Shown in pieces: positions 1-6,302 of a DNA stretch of 12,201 bases. Position numbers and translations under genes: made by a program. The notes beneath the pieces are model-generated. The model was not told where the DNA came from and searched no databases. It saw only the letters and a program-made list of their open reading frames with translations. This DNA is from an uncultured Oscillospiraceae bacterium (GTDB taxonomy: Bacteria > Bacillota > Clostridia > Oscillospirales > Ruminococcaceae). Each line of letters opens with the position of its first letter. Position 1 is the stretch's first letter. The stretch spans positions 1 through 12,201 of the forward strand of contig CANNTZ010000073.1 in NCBI GenBank assembly GCA_947522735.1, in the 5' to 3' direction.

Positions 1-35
1 TTGAGCCTGATCCTGATTTTTTCCTTGACTGCCAC
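1..35 (-). CDS. rpsJ: 30S ribosomal protein S10, N-terminal codons only (runs off the left edge)
   Basis: Read on the minus strand, a GTG start at 35-33 gives M-A-V-K-E-K-I-R-I-R-L-(K), the characteristic N-terminus of ribosomal protein S10. S10 is a 30S head protein that also acts as the antitermination factor NusE. An AGGAGG ribosome binding site lies at 44-49, eight bases before the start, so the GTG is well supported. In Firmicutes rpsJ is normally the first gene of the large S10 ribosomal protein operon. The strong promoter and long leader upstream fit a first gene. Only 11 codons plus two bases of the next are visible, so the identification rests on the N-terminal motif and the context. 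It is a short match but a distinctive one. Confidence 0.85.
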   Translation of the reverse strand, partial: MAVKEKIRIRL

Positions 36-499
36 TAAAATCGCCTCCTGTAATTTTTTCGGCGCTCTAAGAATCCTAACACTGTGCCGTGTGTTCCTAC
101 GTTCCACATTAAAAATCGGAAATTCCTCTGTACGCCGGTAATATCGCCGTGACAGAGTTATCTCCGGAAGCAAGCTGACATTCCTCACCCATCGTCCTTC
201 TGCGGTCAAGCCATAGCTATCCCGTCTGAAGGCTTTGGACAGAACGTGTCGGTATTCTTGTCGCCCGGTTTTAAATCGGACATACTCGGCGGAAATTCCC
301 TGCCATACCGGCAGCAACCTCCCGCTTCATCGCATATCGTGCAGTCACGCAACTATTATTTTACAACACCGCATTATACATTGCAAGCTTTTTTCGCGCC
401 GCCCGGAAAATTCTCCGTTTTAGATAAATTTCTTTTGCTATGCAGGATTTTTATGTTGCTATATGTGTTTATTCTGGCGATTATTTTCATCGCTTCCCT
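36..499 (-). promoter_or_regulatory. Long 5' untranslated leader of the S10 operon
   Basis: Between the predicted transcription start (about 493) and the rpsJ start codon lie about 460 nt on the minus strand without a convincing gene. The leader can fold locally. A perfect 6-bp stem joins 126-131 with 152-157, and a 5-bp CTGCC/GGCAG stem joins 300-304 with 310-314. A second TATAAT lies at 373-378 on the minus strand but has no good -35. Ribosomal S10 operons in several bacteria are controlled through structured leaders bound by protein L4, so autoregulation is a reasonable inference. I cannot identify an L4 site by eye. Confidence 0.45.
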
Positions 500-528
500 A
501 TTATACCACGTTTTCCGCATGGGTTAAA
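500..528 (-). promoter_or_regulatory. Sigma-A promoter for rpsJ / S10 operon
   Basis: On the minus strand, a perfect -10 TATAAT (505-500) is preceded, after 17 bases, by TTTAAC (528-523) as a -35. The -35 is followed upstream (531-560) by an A-rich stretch on this strand that resembles an UP element, as is common for ribosomal promoters. The predicted start is near 493. The -35 is imperfect but the spacing is ideal, and the direction fits rpsJ. Confidence 0.6.
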
Positions 529-693
529 CCTGTTTTTGCTGTTTTTCTTAATTCCGGGCTTCCTTTTTTGCCTGACGGCGAGGTGCGGTCGCCTTTTGTC
601 GTTGGCCCGCGCACATAAAAGCAACGGCATGCCGGGCGGGAGATTGGGCGGCACGGCTCCGGCCCCGACCGCTCCTCCGGGCGCCGCACGGCG
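529..693. other. Intergenic spacer between ribokinase and the S10 promoter
   Basis: GC-rich spacer with no credible gene. A GGCGA/TCGCC hairpin followed by TTTTG (about 578-599) reads as a weak terminator in the plus direction, but no plus-strand gene precedes it. On the minus strand, where a ribokinase terminator would be expected, I see several GC-rich stems but no U-tract directly after one. Confidence 0.4.
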
Positions 694-1629
694 TCACAGG
701 GTTATATGGTAGTAGTCCGAAAGGAGCGCCAGCGCCTCCTCGCGACGAGGGACAGAGGTGGCCGCGCCGGGGCGCGTAACCGATATCGAAGAGACGCAGT
801 TGGCAAATTTCAGCGCCGTCGCAATCTCCATCCCCTCGGCGCAGCCGACGCAGAACGCGCCGTTGAATGCGTCGCCCGCGCCGGTGGTGTCGATTGCCCT
901 CAGATCCGTTGTGGGGACGAGCAGCTCGCCCTGCGCGCCGCTGTAAAACACACCGCGCTTGCCGAGCGTGATGATAACGTTGCGCACGCCAAGCTCCATG
1001 AACCGCCTGGCCGCGCGGCGCGCACCGTCTACGTCCTCGACCGCCTCGCCGGTGTAATACTCCGCCTCGGTCTCGTTCGGGGTCACAAAATCCACATCCT
1101 TAAAAAAGCCGTCCGGGAGCGGCGCATACGGCGCGGGATTCAGCACGACCGGCTTGCCGTATTTTTTGGCCAGACGCTTGCCCTCAGCCACCGAGTCAAG
1201 GCTCGTTTCAAGCTGGGTCAGAAAGATATCGCACGCCGCAAACTCCGGCTCCGCCGCGGCTACGTCCCGTGCGGACAGCTCCGCGTTGGCACCCTGCGCC
1301 ACAATTATATGATTGTTGCCGGTCTCGGCGCTGACCTCGATCATCGCGCAGCCGGTGGACGCCGTTTCGCTCACGCCGATGTGAGCGGTCGATATGCCTT
1401 CGCTGCGGTAAAACTCAAGCAGTCCGCCGCCCAGCGCGTCGTTGCCGACGCGCGACACGAACGTCACCAGCCCGCCGGAGCGGTGCGCCGCTATCGCCTG
1501 ATTGCCGCCCTTGCCGCCGCAGCCAAATCCGACCCGCCCGCCGGTGATCGTCTCCCCCGGAACCGGAAAACGCGGCGCGTAAACCGTAATATCCGAATTG
1601 AGACTGCCGACTATCATTATCCTCTTCAT
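694..1629 (-). CDS. rbsK: Ribokinase, PfkB carbohydrate kinase family
   Basis: This is a cytosolic sugar kinase of the PfkB family that most likely phosphorylates D-ribose to ribose 5-phosphate with ATP. With the start chosen here it has 311 residues, the normal length. Visible signatures are NSD at 11-13 and GGKGGNQ at 38-44 (sugar binding), QLE at 139-141, LNPAP at 163-167, NETE at 185-188 (the metal/phosphate-binding NxxE motif), TLGKRG at 221-226, and DTTGAGD at 247-253 with D253 as catalytic base. An in-frame ATG lies 14 codons upstream at 1671, but that site overlaps the promoter -10. The ATG at 1629 has GGAGG eight bases upstream and begins with the typical MKRIMIVGS strand. It is transcribed alone from its own promoter toward rpsJ. 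No ribose transporter or regulator accompanies it in the window. Ribose as substrate is inferred from the family; a related sugar or nucleoside kinase activity is possible. Confidence 0.9.
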   Translation of the reverse strand: MKRIMIVGSLNSDITVYAPRFPVPGETITGGRVGFGCGGKGGNQAIAAHRSGGLVTFVSRVGNDALGGGLLEFYRSEGISTAHIGVSETASTGCAMIEVSAETGNNHIIVAQGANAELSARDVAAAEPEFAACDIFLTQLETSLDSVAEGKRLAKKYGKPVVLNPAPYAPLPDGFFKDVDFVTPNETEAEYYTGEAVEDVDGARRAARRFMELGVRNVIITLGKRGVFYSGAQGELLVPTTDLRAIDTTGAGDAFNGAFCVGCAEGMEIATALKFANCVSSISVTRPGAATSVPRREEALALLSDYYHITL

Positions 1630-1662
1630 CGCTTCTTCCTCCGTTTCAGCTCTTACCATACT

Positions 1663-1691
1663 ATTATACACTCTGTCCCGCTCCTTTTCAA
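1663..1691 (-). promoter_or_regulatory. Sigma-A promoter for ribokinase
   Basis: On the minus strand TTGAAA (1691-1686), a 17-base spacer and a perfect TATAAT (1668-1663) form a near-consensus promoter. Transcription should begin near 1656, giving a leader of about 27 nt with a GGAGG before the ATG at 1629. This decides the ribokinase start. Confidence 0.85.
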
Positions 1692-1872
1692 GCGCACTGC
1701 GCCTTTATACGCCTGTTCCGTCAGTATTCGCCGGATGTCGTCTGCTTTTTACATGCTGCTTTTCTCCGCAAGCTTTTTGCCGAAGATCTTTCTAATATGT
1801 CGTCCTCGCTCATGTTATGTTGTTTTTTAGCATTTTGCATAGGCGAATATGTATGAATATATGAATAATAGG
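1692..1872. other. Intergenic junction between host genes and the phage module
   Basis: About 180 bp that become AT-rich toward the phage side, with short near-repeats of TATGAATA around 1850-1868. No complete gene is visible. On the minus strand a short stop-terminated open stretch (about 1755-1810, ending KLAEKSSM) could be a gene remnant but has no start. The left prophage junction probably lies here. I could not define an attachment-site repeat because the other end is outside the window. Confidence 0.35.
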
Positions 1873-1911
1873 ACAAACATTTATTTCATTTTCCACTTTA
1901 CAAACGTTTGT
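1873..1911. promoter_or_regulatory. Tandem operator-like sites (12-bp palindrome plus 10/12 copy)
   Basis: ACAAACGTTTGT at 1900-1911 is a perfect 12-bp palindrome and lies across the -35 and spacer of the phage promoter. A second copy, ACAAACATTTAT at 1873-1884, matches 10 of 12 positions and starts 27 bp upstream. Two similar sites at this spacing, one blocking the promoter, are what a dimeric repressor operator looks like. The regulator that binds is unknown. It is not a good match to the Gram-positive LexA box, which has a four-base centre between the half-sites. Confidence 0.5.
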
Positions 1912-1925
1912 TCTTGTGATATTAT
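1897..1925 (+). promoter_or_regulatory. Sigma-A promoter of the phage regulator gene
   Basis: TTTACA (1897-1902), a 17-base spacer and TATTAT (1920-1925), each one base from consensus. It reads toward the regulator gene that starts at 2000, and the palindrome 1900-1911 overlaps it. It also shows that the upstream in-frame ATG at 1916 cannot be the start of that gene. Confidence 0.7.
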
Positions 1926-1999
1926 TATATTGCAAGGAAATTCGCAGATTACAGACGCCGCCGAATCAAATCAACGTACAACGGCAAGGAGGAATGTCA

Positions 2000-2500
2000 A
2001 TGACCGTTTCAGACCTCAACAGCAACTCTCAGAAGCGGGAGCTTCTGAACATGTACGCAGAAAGCAGGGATGAGATCGAGGATCTTGCGGAAAGAATAGT
2101 CCGGCTGCGCGCCCGTGCCGAAAAGCTGACCTCAACGCTTAGCCCGACTCCGGGCTGCGGCTCGAGCGAGCTTGTTTCGGACAAGGTTCAGCGCTGCATA
2201 AGCGAGGCGCTTGTGCTGGAGGACGTCTATTCACGGCGTATCGACGAAAACCTTGCGATGCTCGACGCGCTCGAAGCCGCCATAGAACGCCTGCCGAAGC
2301 CGCGATACCGACGCCTCATGCGCATGAAGTACATAGACGGCGCGTCGTGGGAGGAGGTTGCGGCGGCGCTGAACTACTCGCCCCGGCATTTGCAGCGCGA
2401 GATGGAGCGTCTGATATCCATGCTCGAGCTGCCTGAGGCTTACGCGCCGAACGAAAAATCACGTCGCTCGATGTCGCGCGACGTCGCGATATATCATTGA
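2000..2500 (+). CDS. Sigma-70 region-4-like phage regulator (ArpU/DUF1492-type), late gene control
   Basis: The product is a 166-residue cytosolic protein with an N-terminal coiled coil (about 10-48, the heptads around EIEDLAERIVRLRARAEKL) and a C-terminal helix-turn-helix (about 99-143). In the C-terminal domain LPKPRYRRLMRMKYIDGASW is followed by EEVAAALNYSPRHLQREMERL. This arrangement resembles sigma factor region 4 and is typical of the ArpU/DUF1492-type regulators that sit just before the terminase genes of Firmicute prophages and are thought to switch on late transcription. The start is the second of two close ATGs: AAGGAGG lies seven bases before 2000, whereas the first ATG nearly touches it. 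It has its own promoter with an operator-like palindrome. A TATAAT lacking a -35 follows the gene and may be its target. The exact family assignment is from memory; the HTH reading is clear. Confidence 0.75.
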   Translation: MTVSDLNSNSQKRELLNMYAESRDEIEDLAERIVRLRARAEKLTSTLSPTPGCGSSELVSDKVQRCISEALVLEDVYSRRIDENLAMLDALEAAIERLPKPRYRRLMRMKYIDGASWEEVAAALNYSPRHLQREMERLISMLELPEAYAPNEKSRRSMSRDVAIYH

Positions 2501-2532
2501 AAGCCGAGGCTCAGGGGTGATATCATTATAAT
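2491..2532 (+). promoter_or_regulatory. Possible activator-dependent late promoter
   Basis: A perfect TATAAT at 2527-2532 has no recognisable -35 at 17 bases (2504-2509). The 8-base word ATATCATT occurs at 2491-2498 and again at 2520-2527, 29 bases apart. It lies next to several small palindromes, including TGATATCA at 2518-2525. A -10-only promoter with direct repeats just after a sigma-like late regulator suggests activation by that regulator. This is inference. Confidence 0.35.
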
Positions 2533-2577
2533 ACGGAAAACAATACGAAGCGCAACGATATGTGAGGGGGTTCAAAA

Positions 2578-2736
2578 ATGATAAATATCCGGAACTGCAA
2601 AAGCTGTCTCTGGAACAAAAAAAACGAATGCGGCCGCGACTTCTGCATGTTCCCGCGCTGCGTCATGCTCGGCAAGCGCGCGCAGGACAATCCGCGCATC
2701 AGGTCTCCGCTCGACGATTTCTCGCTTGAGCAGTGA
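2578..2736 (+). CDS. Small Cys-rich phage protein, putative zinc-binding
   Basis: A 52-residue gene that is short but well marked. GAGGGGG lies about seven bases before the ATG, and the codons end in TGA at 2734-2736. The product starts MINIRNCKSCLWNKKNE and has five cysteines at positions 7, 10, 18, 23 and 28 in a C-x2-C-x7-C-x4-C-x4-C pattern, followed by a basic stretch and an acidic tail. That spacing is typical of a small structural zinc knuckle. Small proteins with the phrase FCMFPRC are familiar to me from the same place, upstream of terminase, in Clostridia prophages, but no function is known to me. It is probably in the late operon and co-transcribed with the terminase genes. Confidence 0.7.
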   Translation: MINIRNCKSCLWNKKNECGRDFCMFPRCVMLGKRAQDNPRIRSPLDDFSLEQ

Positions 2737-2934
2737 CCGTCTGTACATTATATATGCGGGCCGGAGCGGCGGCGCTCCCAAGCAGGATAACAGAGACCTT
2801 CGCCGGAGAGAATTTATCTTTCCGGCGAAGGCGCGTCAGCGGGCAAAGGCCGTCCGTTTTCGGTCTTTGCTTCCTCTGCGTGGAACGCCCGCCGCCGGTT
2901 CCGTGCTTTATTATGAGGGAGGAGGTGTTTTGAC
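2737..2934 (+). other. Structured non-coding spacer before terminase
   Basis: This 198-bp spacer carries four consecutive hairpins. They are GGAGCG/CGCTCC (2763-2778, GCGG loop), a perfect 11-bp stem CCTTCGCCGGA/TCCGGCGAAGG (2797-2831, 13-nt loop), a 10-bp stem with one G-U pair GCAAAGGCCG/CGGTCTTTGC (2843-2870, 8-nt loop), and a weaker GGAAC/GTTCC (2882-2902). None is followed by a U-tract, so they are not ordinary terminators. Packaging-start sites often lie near the small terminase gene, so a pac/cos-related role, or an mRNA processing element, is possible. Confidence 0.45.
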
Positions 2935-3378
2935 ATGCCGCGCCAGAGCATAACCTACTGGAAAAGCGCCGGCGGGCTGAGCCGGCTTGCGGGCTGGGCG
3001 CGCGACGGCTCCGGCGAAGCGGAGATAGCGGGGCTTTGCGGCGTGTCGCAGGCGACGCTCAGGCGCTGGCGGCAAAGCTGCCGCGATATCGACAATGCGC
3101 TCACGCAGGCGGAGCGCTCCGACGAGGACGTGGAAAACGCGCTGTTCCGGCTTGCAACCGGCTTCACCGTGCGGGAGGAACGAACCAAGGACGGCAAAAA
3201 CGGCGAGGAGAGCACCGTGGTCGTCAAGGAGATTCCGCCAAACTTCAGCGCCGCCTCGTTCTGGCTGCGCAACCGCCGCCCCGAGCGCTGGGGAAACTCC
3301 CCGGACGACGCCGAGGCGCGCTCGCTCGATATGCTCGACGACATTCTCGACGGACTGGAGCAGGGCGAAGATAAATGA
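2935..3378 (+). CDS. terS: Phage terminase small subunit
   Basis: The small terminase recognises the phage packaging site and loads the large subunit. The 147-residue protein has an N-terminal helix-turn-helix (about 23-47) in which GSGEAEIAGLCGVS is followed by QATLRRWRQ. A central helical region (52-78) would drive oligomerisation, and a C-terminal part (about 101-120, PPNFSAASFWLRNRRPERWG) is the motif commonly seen where terS-like proteins end before a tail that contacts the large subunit. The acidic C-terminus (130-147) is usual. The start is supported by GGAGGAGG about nine bases upstream. It lies directly before the large terminase gene, 36 bp apart, which is the standard order. The identification rests on the HTH, length and position. 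Confidence 0.85.
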   Translation: MPRQSITYWKSAGGLSRLAGWARDGSGEAEIAGLCGVSQATLRRWRQSCRDIDNALTQAERSDEDVENALFRLATGFTVREERTKDGKNGEESTVVVKEIPPNFSAASFWLRNRRPERWGNSPDDAEARSLDMLDDILDGLEQGEDK

Positions 3379-3414
3379 CGCCGCTAATCACAGTGAACAC
3401 AAGGAGCTTGGCTG

Positions 3415-4680
3415 ATGGATTTTTCGGAAAAGCAGCGGGAATATCTGCGCTGCGCAAACCACCGCTGGAACGTCAAAACCGGCGCGACGCGCTCCGGCAA
3501 GACCTATCTCGACTACTACGTGATACCCAAGCGGATACGCGAGGCCGCCGGACGCGAGGGACTGGTAGTGCTGCTGGGCAACACGCTCGGCACGCTGCGG
3601 CGCAACATAATCGAGCCGCTGCGCAGCATTTGGGGCGAAACGCTCGTCTCCGACATTCGCAGCGACGGCTCGGCACGGCTGTTCGGCGAAAAGGTCCACT
3701 GCATCGGCGCGGGCAGGCTTGGTCAGGCGGACAAGCTGCGCGGCTCATCGATCAAATATTGCTATGGCGACGAGGTGACGACATGGGATCAGAGCGTTTT
3801 CGACATGCTAAAATCCCGCCTCGACAAGCCGTACAGCCGCTTTGACGGCACCTGCAACCCCGACGCGCCCGGACACTGGTTCAGGCGCTTTTTAAGCTCC
3901 GGCGCAGACATTTTTCACCAGAGCTACTCGCTTGACGACAACCCCTTTCTCGACGAGAGCGTCCGCGAAGCGATAAAGCGCGAATATGCCGGAACCGTCT
4001 GGTACGACCGCTATGTGCGCGGGCTGTGGGTCGCCGCCGAGGGGCTGGTCTACCCGTTGTTCGCGAACGATGCGGCGCGTTTTATCATCGATTCGCCGCC
4101 GGAGATACTTTACGCCGTCATCGGCGTGGACTTCGGCGGCACCGGCTCCGCGCACAGCTTTACGCTGACCGGCATCACTCCCGGCTTTGGCGAGGTGGTT
4201 GTGCTCGATGAATTTTATCACGACAACGCCGTCTCCGGCAGGCTCTCGCCCGGCGCTCTGGAGGCGGCGTTCGTGCGCTTCGTTGCGCGCGCAAAGGAGA
4301 AATACCGTCTCTACGAGGCGTTCTGCGACAGCGCCGAGCAGACGCTCATCGAGGGGCTGACAATAGCGGCCGCGCGGGAGCGGCTCGGGATACGGCTCCG
4401 CAACGCGCGCAAGGGGCCGATCAACGAGCGGATCATGTTCTACAACGCGCTGATGTCGCACGGGCGGTTCTCTGTCATGCGCTGCTGTGCAAACACCATA
4501 TCGGCGCTCACAAACGCCGTATACCGCCGCTCTGCCGCCTCCTCCCGCGACGAGAGGCTTGACGACGGGAGCTGCAACATTGACAGCCTTGACAGTCTTG
4601 AATACTCAACCGAGAGCGTTCAGCGGCAACTGCTGCAAATCCCTTTCGGCGGGGAACGTCCGGCCGGCAAAGCCCGTTGA
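3415..4680 (+). CDS. terL: Phage terminase large subunit (ATPase/nuclease)
   Basis: This is the DNA-packaging motor, which translocates DNA into the prohead with ATP and cuts concatemers. The 421-residue protein shows a Walker A GATRSGKT at 23-30, a Walker B ending YCYGDE with D119-E120, and a probable coupling motif CNPD at 147-150. A C-terminal RNase H-like nuclease follows, starting at GVDFGG (D239), with FCDSAE (D305) and a late acidic cluster around D390/D393 (NIDSLDSLEYS). This is the layout of the phage terminase 2 family used by SPP1/A118-type phages. All catalytic residues expected by eye are present, so the enzyme appears intact. AAGGAG lies upstream of the ATG. The spacer to the portal gene is 127 bp, longer than usual in such operons. 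Confidence 0.93.
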   Translation: MDFSEKQREYLRCANHRWNVKTGATRSGKTYLDYYVIPKRIREAAGREGLVVLLGNTLGTLRRNIIEPLRSIWGETLVSDIRSDGSARLFGEKVHCIGAGRLGQADKLRGSSIKYCYGDEVTTWDQSVFDMLKSRLDKPYSRFDGTCNPDAPGHWFRRFLSSGADIFHQSYSLDDNPFLDESVREAIKREYAGTVWYDRYVRGLWVAAEGLVYPLFANDAARFIIDSPPEILYAVIGVDFGGTGSAHSFTLTGITPGFGEVVVLDEFYHDNAVSGRLSPGALEAAFVRFVARAKEKYRLYEAFCDSAEQTLIEGLTIAAARERLGIRLRNARKGPINERIMFYNALMSHGRFSVMRCCANTISALTNAVYRRSAASSRDERLDDGSCNIDSLDSLEYSTESVQRQLLQIPFGGERPAGKAR

Positions 4681-4807
4681 AGAGTTGGCGGCCCCGTCTG
4701 CCGGACGGCAAAGCAGAGGGCCAAACGCTAAAAACGCAAAAGACAGCGGGAATCGGGCCGGGCAGCCCCCGTCCCGCAGAAAATACAGGATATAAAGGAG
4801 CGATGGC
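4681..4807 (+). other. Spacer between terminase and portal with GC-rich hairpins
   Basis: A 127-bp gap. It holds a CCGTC/GACGG hairpin near 4694-4708 and a strong GC stem built on GCGGGA...TCCCGC at about 4754-4785, neither followed by a U-tract. The AAAGGAG for the portal gene is at its end. No gene is visible. An ATG at 4803 is followed almost at once by a stop and is not the portal start. Confidence 0.35.
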
Positions 4808-6115
4808 ATGAACCCTATTATACAGTATCTCAAAAGCAACGGCTATCCTGCGCCGTGCGCGCGCTTCTATGACCACATAGAGCTTTGGCGAGGCTGGTAT
4901 TCCGGCAAGGTCGGCAGCTTTCACCGCTACCGTCAGTACAACGGGCGCGAGAGGATCACCCGCGAGCGCAAGAGCCTTGGAATGGCAAAATGCGTTGCGG
5001 AGGACTGGGCCAACCTGCTGCTCAACGAGCGCTCCTCGCTGCACATAAGCGACGGCAACACGGACGCCGCGGTCAAAAGCGTGCTGCGGGAAAACGCCTT
5101 TCACCAGCGCGCGAACCAGCTCATCGAGCTGACCTTTGCGCTCGGCACCGGCGCGTTTGTCGAGTTCATCGACGGCGGCGGCATCGTTATAGACTACGTC
5201 CGCGCCGATATGATCTTCCCGCTTTCCTCGCTGAACGGGCGCGTCACCGAGTGCGCCTTCGCCTCGACGCGAACCGAGGGCGAGCGCTGCATCGTCTATC
5301 TCAACATCCACACCCTTGACGAGCGCGGCTGCTATGTGGTCGAAAACAGGCTGTTTGAGCGCTCCCTCTCCGGCGCTATCCGCCCGCTCGACCTGCCCGA
5401 CGGGATGCAGGAGCGCTTCGAGACCGGCTCTCCCGTTCCGCTGTTCCAGCTCATCCGCCCCAACATCGTCAACAACCTCGACCTCGGCTCTCCGATGGGG
5501 ATATCTGTCTACGCGAATGCGATAGATCAGCTTGAGGGCGTGGATCTCGTCTACGACAGCTACTGCAACGAGTTCAGGCTGGGCAAGAAGCGGCTTATCG
5601 TGCCGGTGACCTTTGCGCAGATCGAGATGGAGCAGGACGGCGTGACGCTGCCTGTGTTCGATTCCAACGACACCGAGTTCTTTGCCGCAAACCTTGGCGG
5701 CGACAGCGAGGGAAAGATACAGGAGATCAACATGGAGCTGCGCAGCGAGGCGCATGAGGTAGCGCTCAAGACGGCGCTCAACGCTCTCTCGCTCAAATGC
5801 GGGATGGGAACGGGGCGTTACCGCTTCGACGAGCAGACCGTCAGGACGGCGACGGAGGTCATATCCGCGAAGTCGGAGCTTTATCAGAACATCTGCAAGC
5901 ACAAGCTCGTCCTTGCCGATGCCGTCGAGGGAGTCTGCCGGGCGATAGCGTCGCTGCTGGGGCTCGAGCAAAGCTTCACCGTCGATATCCGCTTTGACGA
6001 CAGCATAATCGAGGACGCCGCCGCAGAGCGCACGCGCGACATGCAGGAGGTCGCCGCCGGGCTTATGACCCGCGCGGAATACCGCTCGAAGTGGTCGGAG
6101 TGCGTGAGAGGATAA
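4808..6115 (+). CDS. Phage portal protein, A118/SPP1-type, C-terminus shortened
   Basis: The portal is the dodecameric ring at the head vertex through which DNA enters and leaves. The 435-residue protein matches the A118-like portal family. It has the N-terminal helical segment with LWRGWYSGKVGSFH (26-39), GMAKCVAEDWANLLLNE (58-74), and the clip/stem region with GSPMGISVYANAIDQLEGVD (227-246). It also has the ...TATEVISAKSELYQ helix (347-360) and FDDSIIED (396-403). The last recognisable motif is MTRAEYRSKW (420-429). Only six more residues follow before the stop, where relatives known to me continue for about 20-30 residues in an acidic helix. The C-terminal loss coincides with the edge of the inverted WbsX cassette. 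AAAGGAG precedes the ATG by seven bases. Confidence 0.88.
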   Translation: MNPIIQYLKSNGYPAPCARFYDHIELWRGWYSGKVGSFHRYRQYNGRERITRERKSLGMAKCVAEDWANLLLNERSSLHISDGNTDAAVKSVLRENAFHQRANQLIELTFALGTGAFVEFIDGGGIVIDYVRADMIFPLSSLNGRVTECAFASTRTEGERCIVYLNIHTLDERGCYVVENRLFERSLSGAIRPLDLPDGMQERFETGSPVPLFQLIRPNIVNNLDLGSPMGISVYANAIDQLEGVDLVYDSYCNEFRLGKKRLIVPVTFAQIEMEQDGVTLPVFDSNDTEFFAANLGGDSEGKIQEINMELRSEAHEVALKTALNALSLKCGMGTGRYRFDEQTVRTATEVISAKSELYQNICKHKLVLADAVEGVCRAIASLLGLEQSFTVDIRFDDSIIEDAAAERTRDMQEVAAGLMTRAEYRSKWSECVRG

Positions 6116-6150
6116 AAATTCCCGCCGGAGGGACGTCCTTTCGGCGGGAA
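6114..6150 (-). terminator. Intrinsic terminator of the WbsX transcription unit
   Basis: A perfect 9-bp stem TTCCCGCCG (6119-6127) with CGGCGGGAA (6142-6150) and a 14-nt loop. On the minus strand it is followed by TTTTTA, so it ends transcription coming from the WbsX gene, and it overlaps the last bases of the portal gene. On the plus strand the stem is followed by AAAACAAAAA and would not terminate. Confidence 0.75.
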
Positions 6151-6302
6151 AACAAAAACTCACTCCGGAGGGGCAAGGGCGCAAACGAAAGCACTGCGGG
6201 CGGCGGGAGAAAAGCGTCCGCTTTCGAGCTTTTTCACTCGTTGGAAGGCGCTTTAATCAGCGAGCCGACCTGTTCGGGACGACCGGCGGCTCACGCGGCG
6301 GC
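6151..6302. other. Spacer between portal terminator and WbsX stop
   Basis: No gene is seen. A perfect 7-bp stem CGAAAGC (6186-6192) with GCTTTCG (6220-6226) is followed on the plus strand by AGCTTTTT (6227-6234), and a smaller AAAGC/GCTTT hairpin is nested inside it. It could act as a weak terminator of the portal transcript, but the loop is large and the T-run is displaced by three bases. Confidence 0.3.

Noticed and set aside
578..599. Terminator in the ribokinase-rpsJ spacer
   Set aside because: Hairpin GGCGA/TCGCC with TTTTG works only in the plus direction, where there is no gene to terminate, and the stem is short.
235..712. Short plus-strand frames (62-93 codons) in the S10 leader region
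   Set aside because: No ribosome binding sites, unlike the surrounding genes, and they lie in the leader and promoter of rpsJ on the other strand.
706..1830. Long plus-strand open frame across the ribokinase region
   Set aside because: It is the antisense shadow of ribokinase, which has family motifs, a promoter and a ribosome binding site; the plus frame has none.
1900..1911. LexA/SOS box
   Set aside because: The palindrome lacks the four-base centre between GAAC and GTTC half-sites required in Gram-positive LexA boxes.
4508..6184. 558-codon minus-strand frame opposite the portal gene
   Set aside because: Antisense of terL and portal, arginine/leucine/valine-rich composition typical of shadow frames in GC-rich DNA, no start signal.
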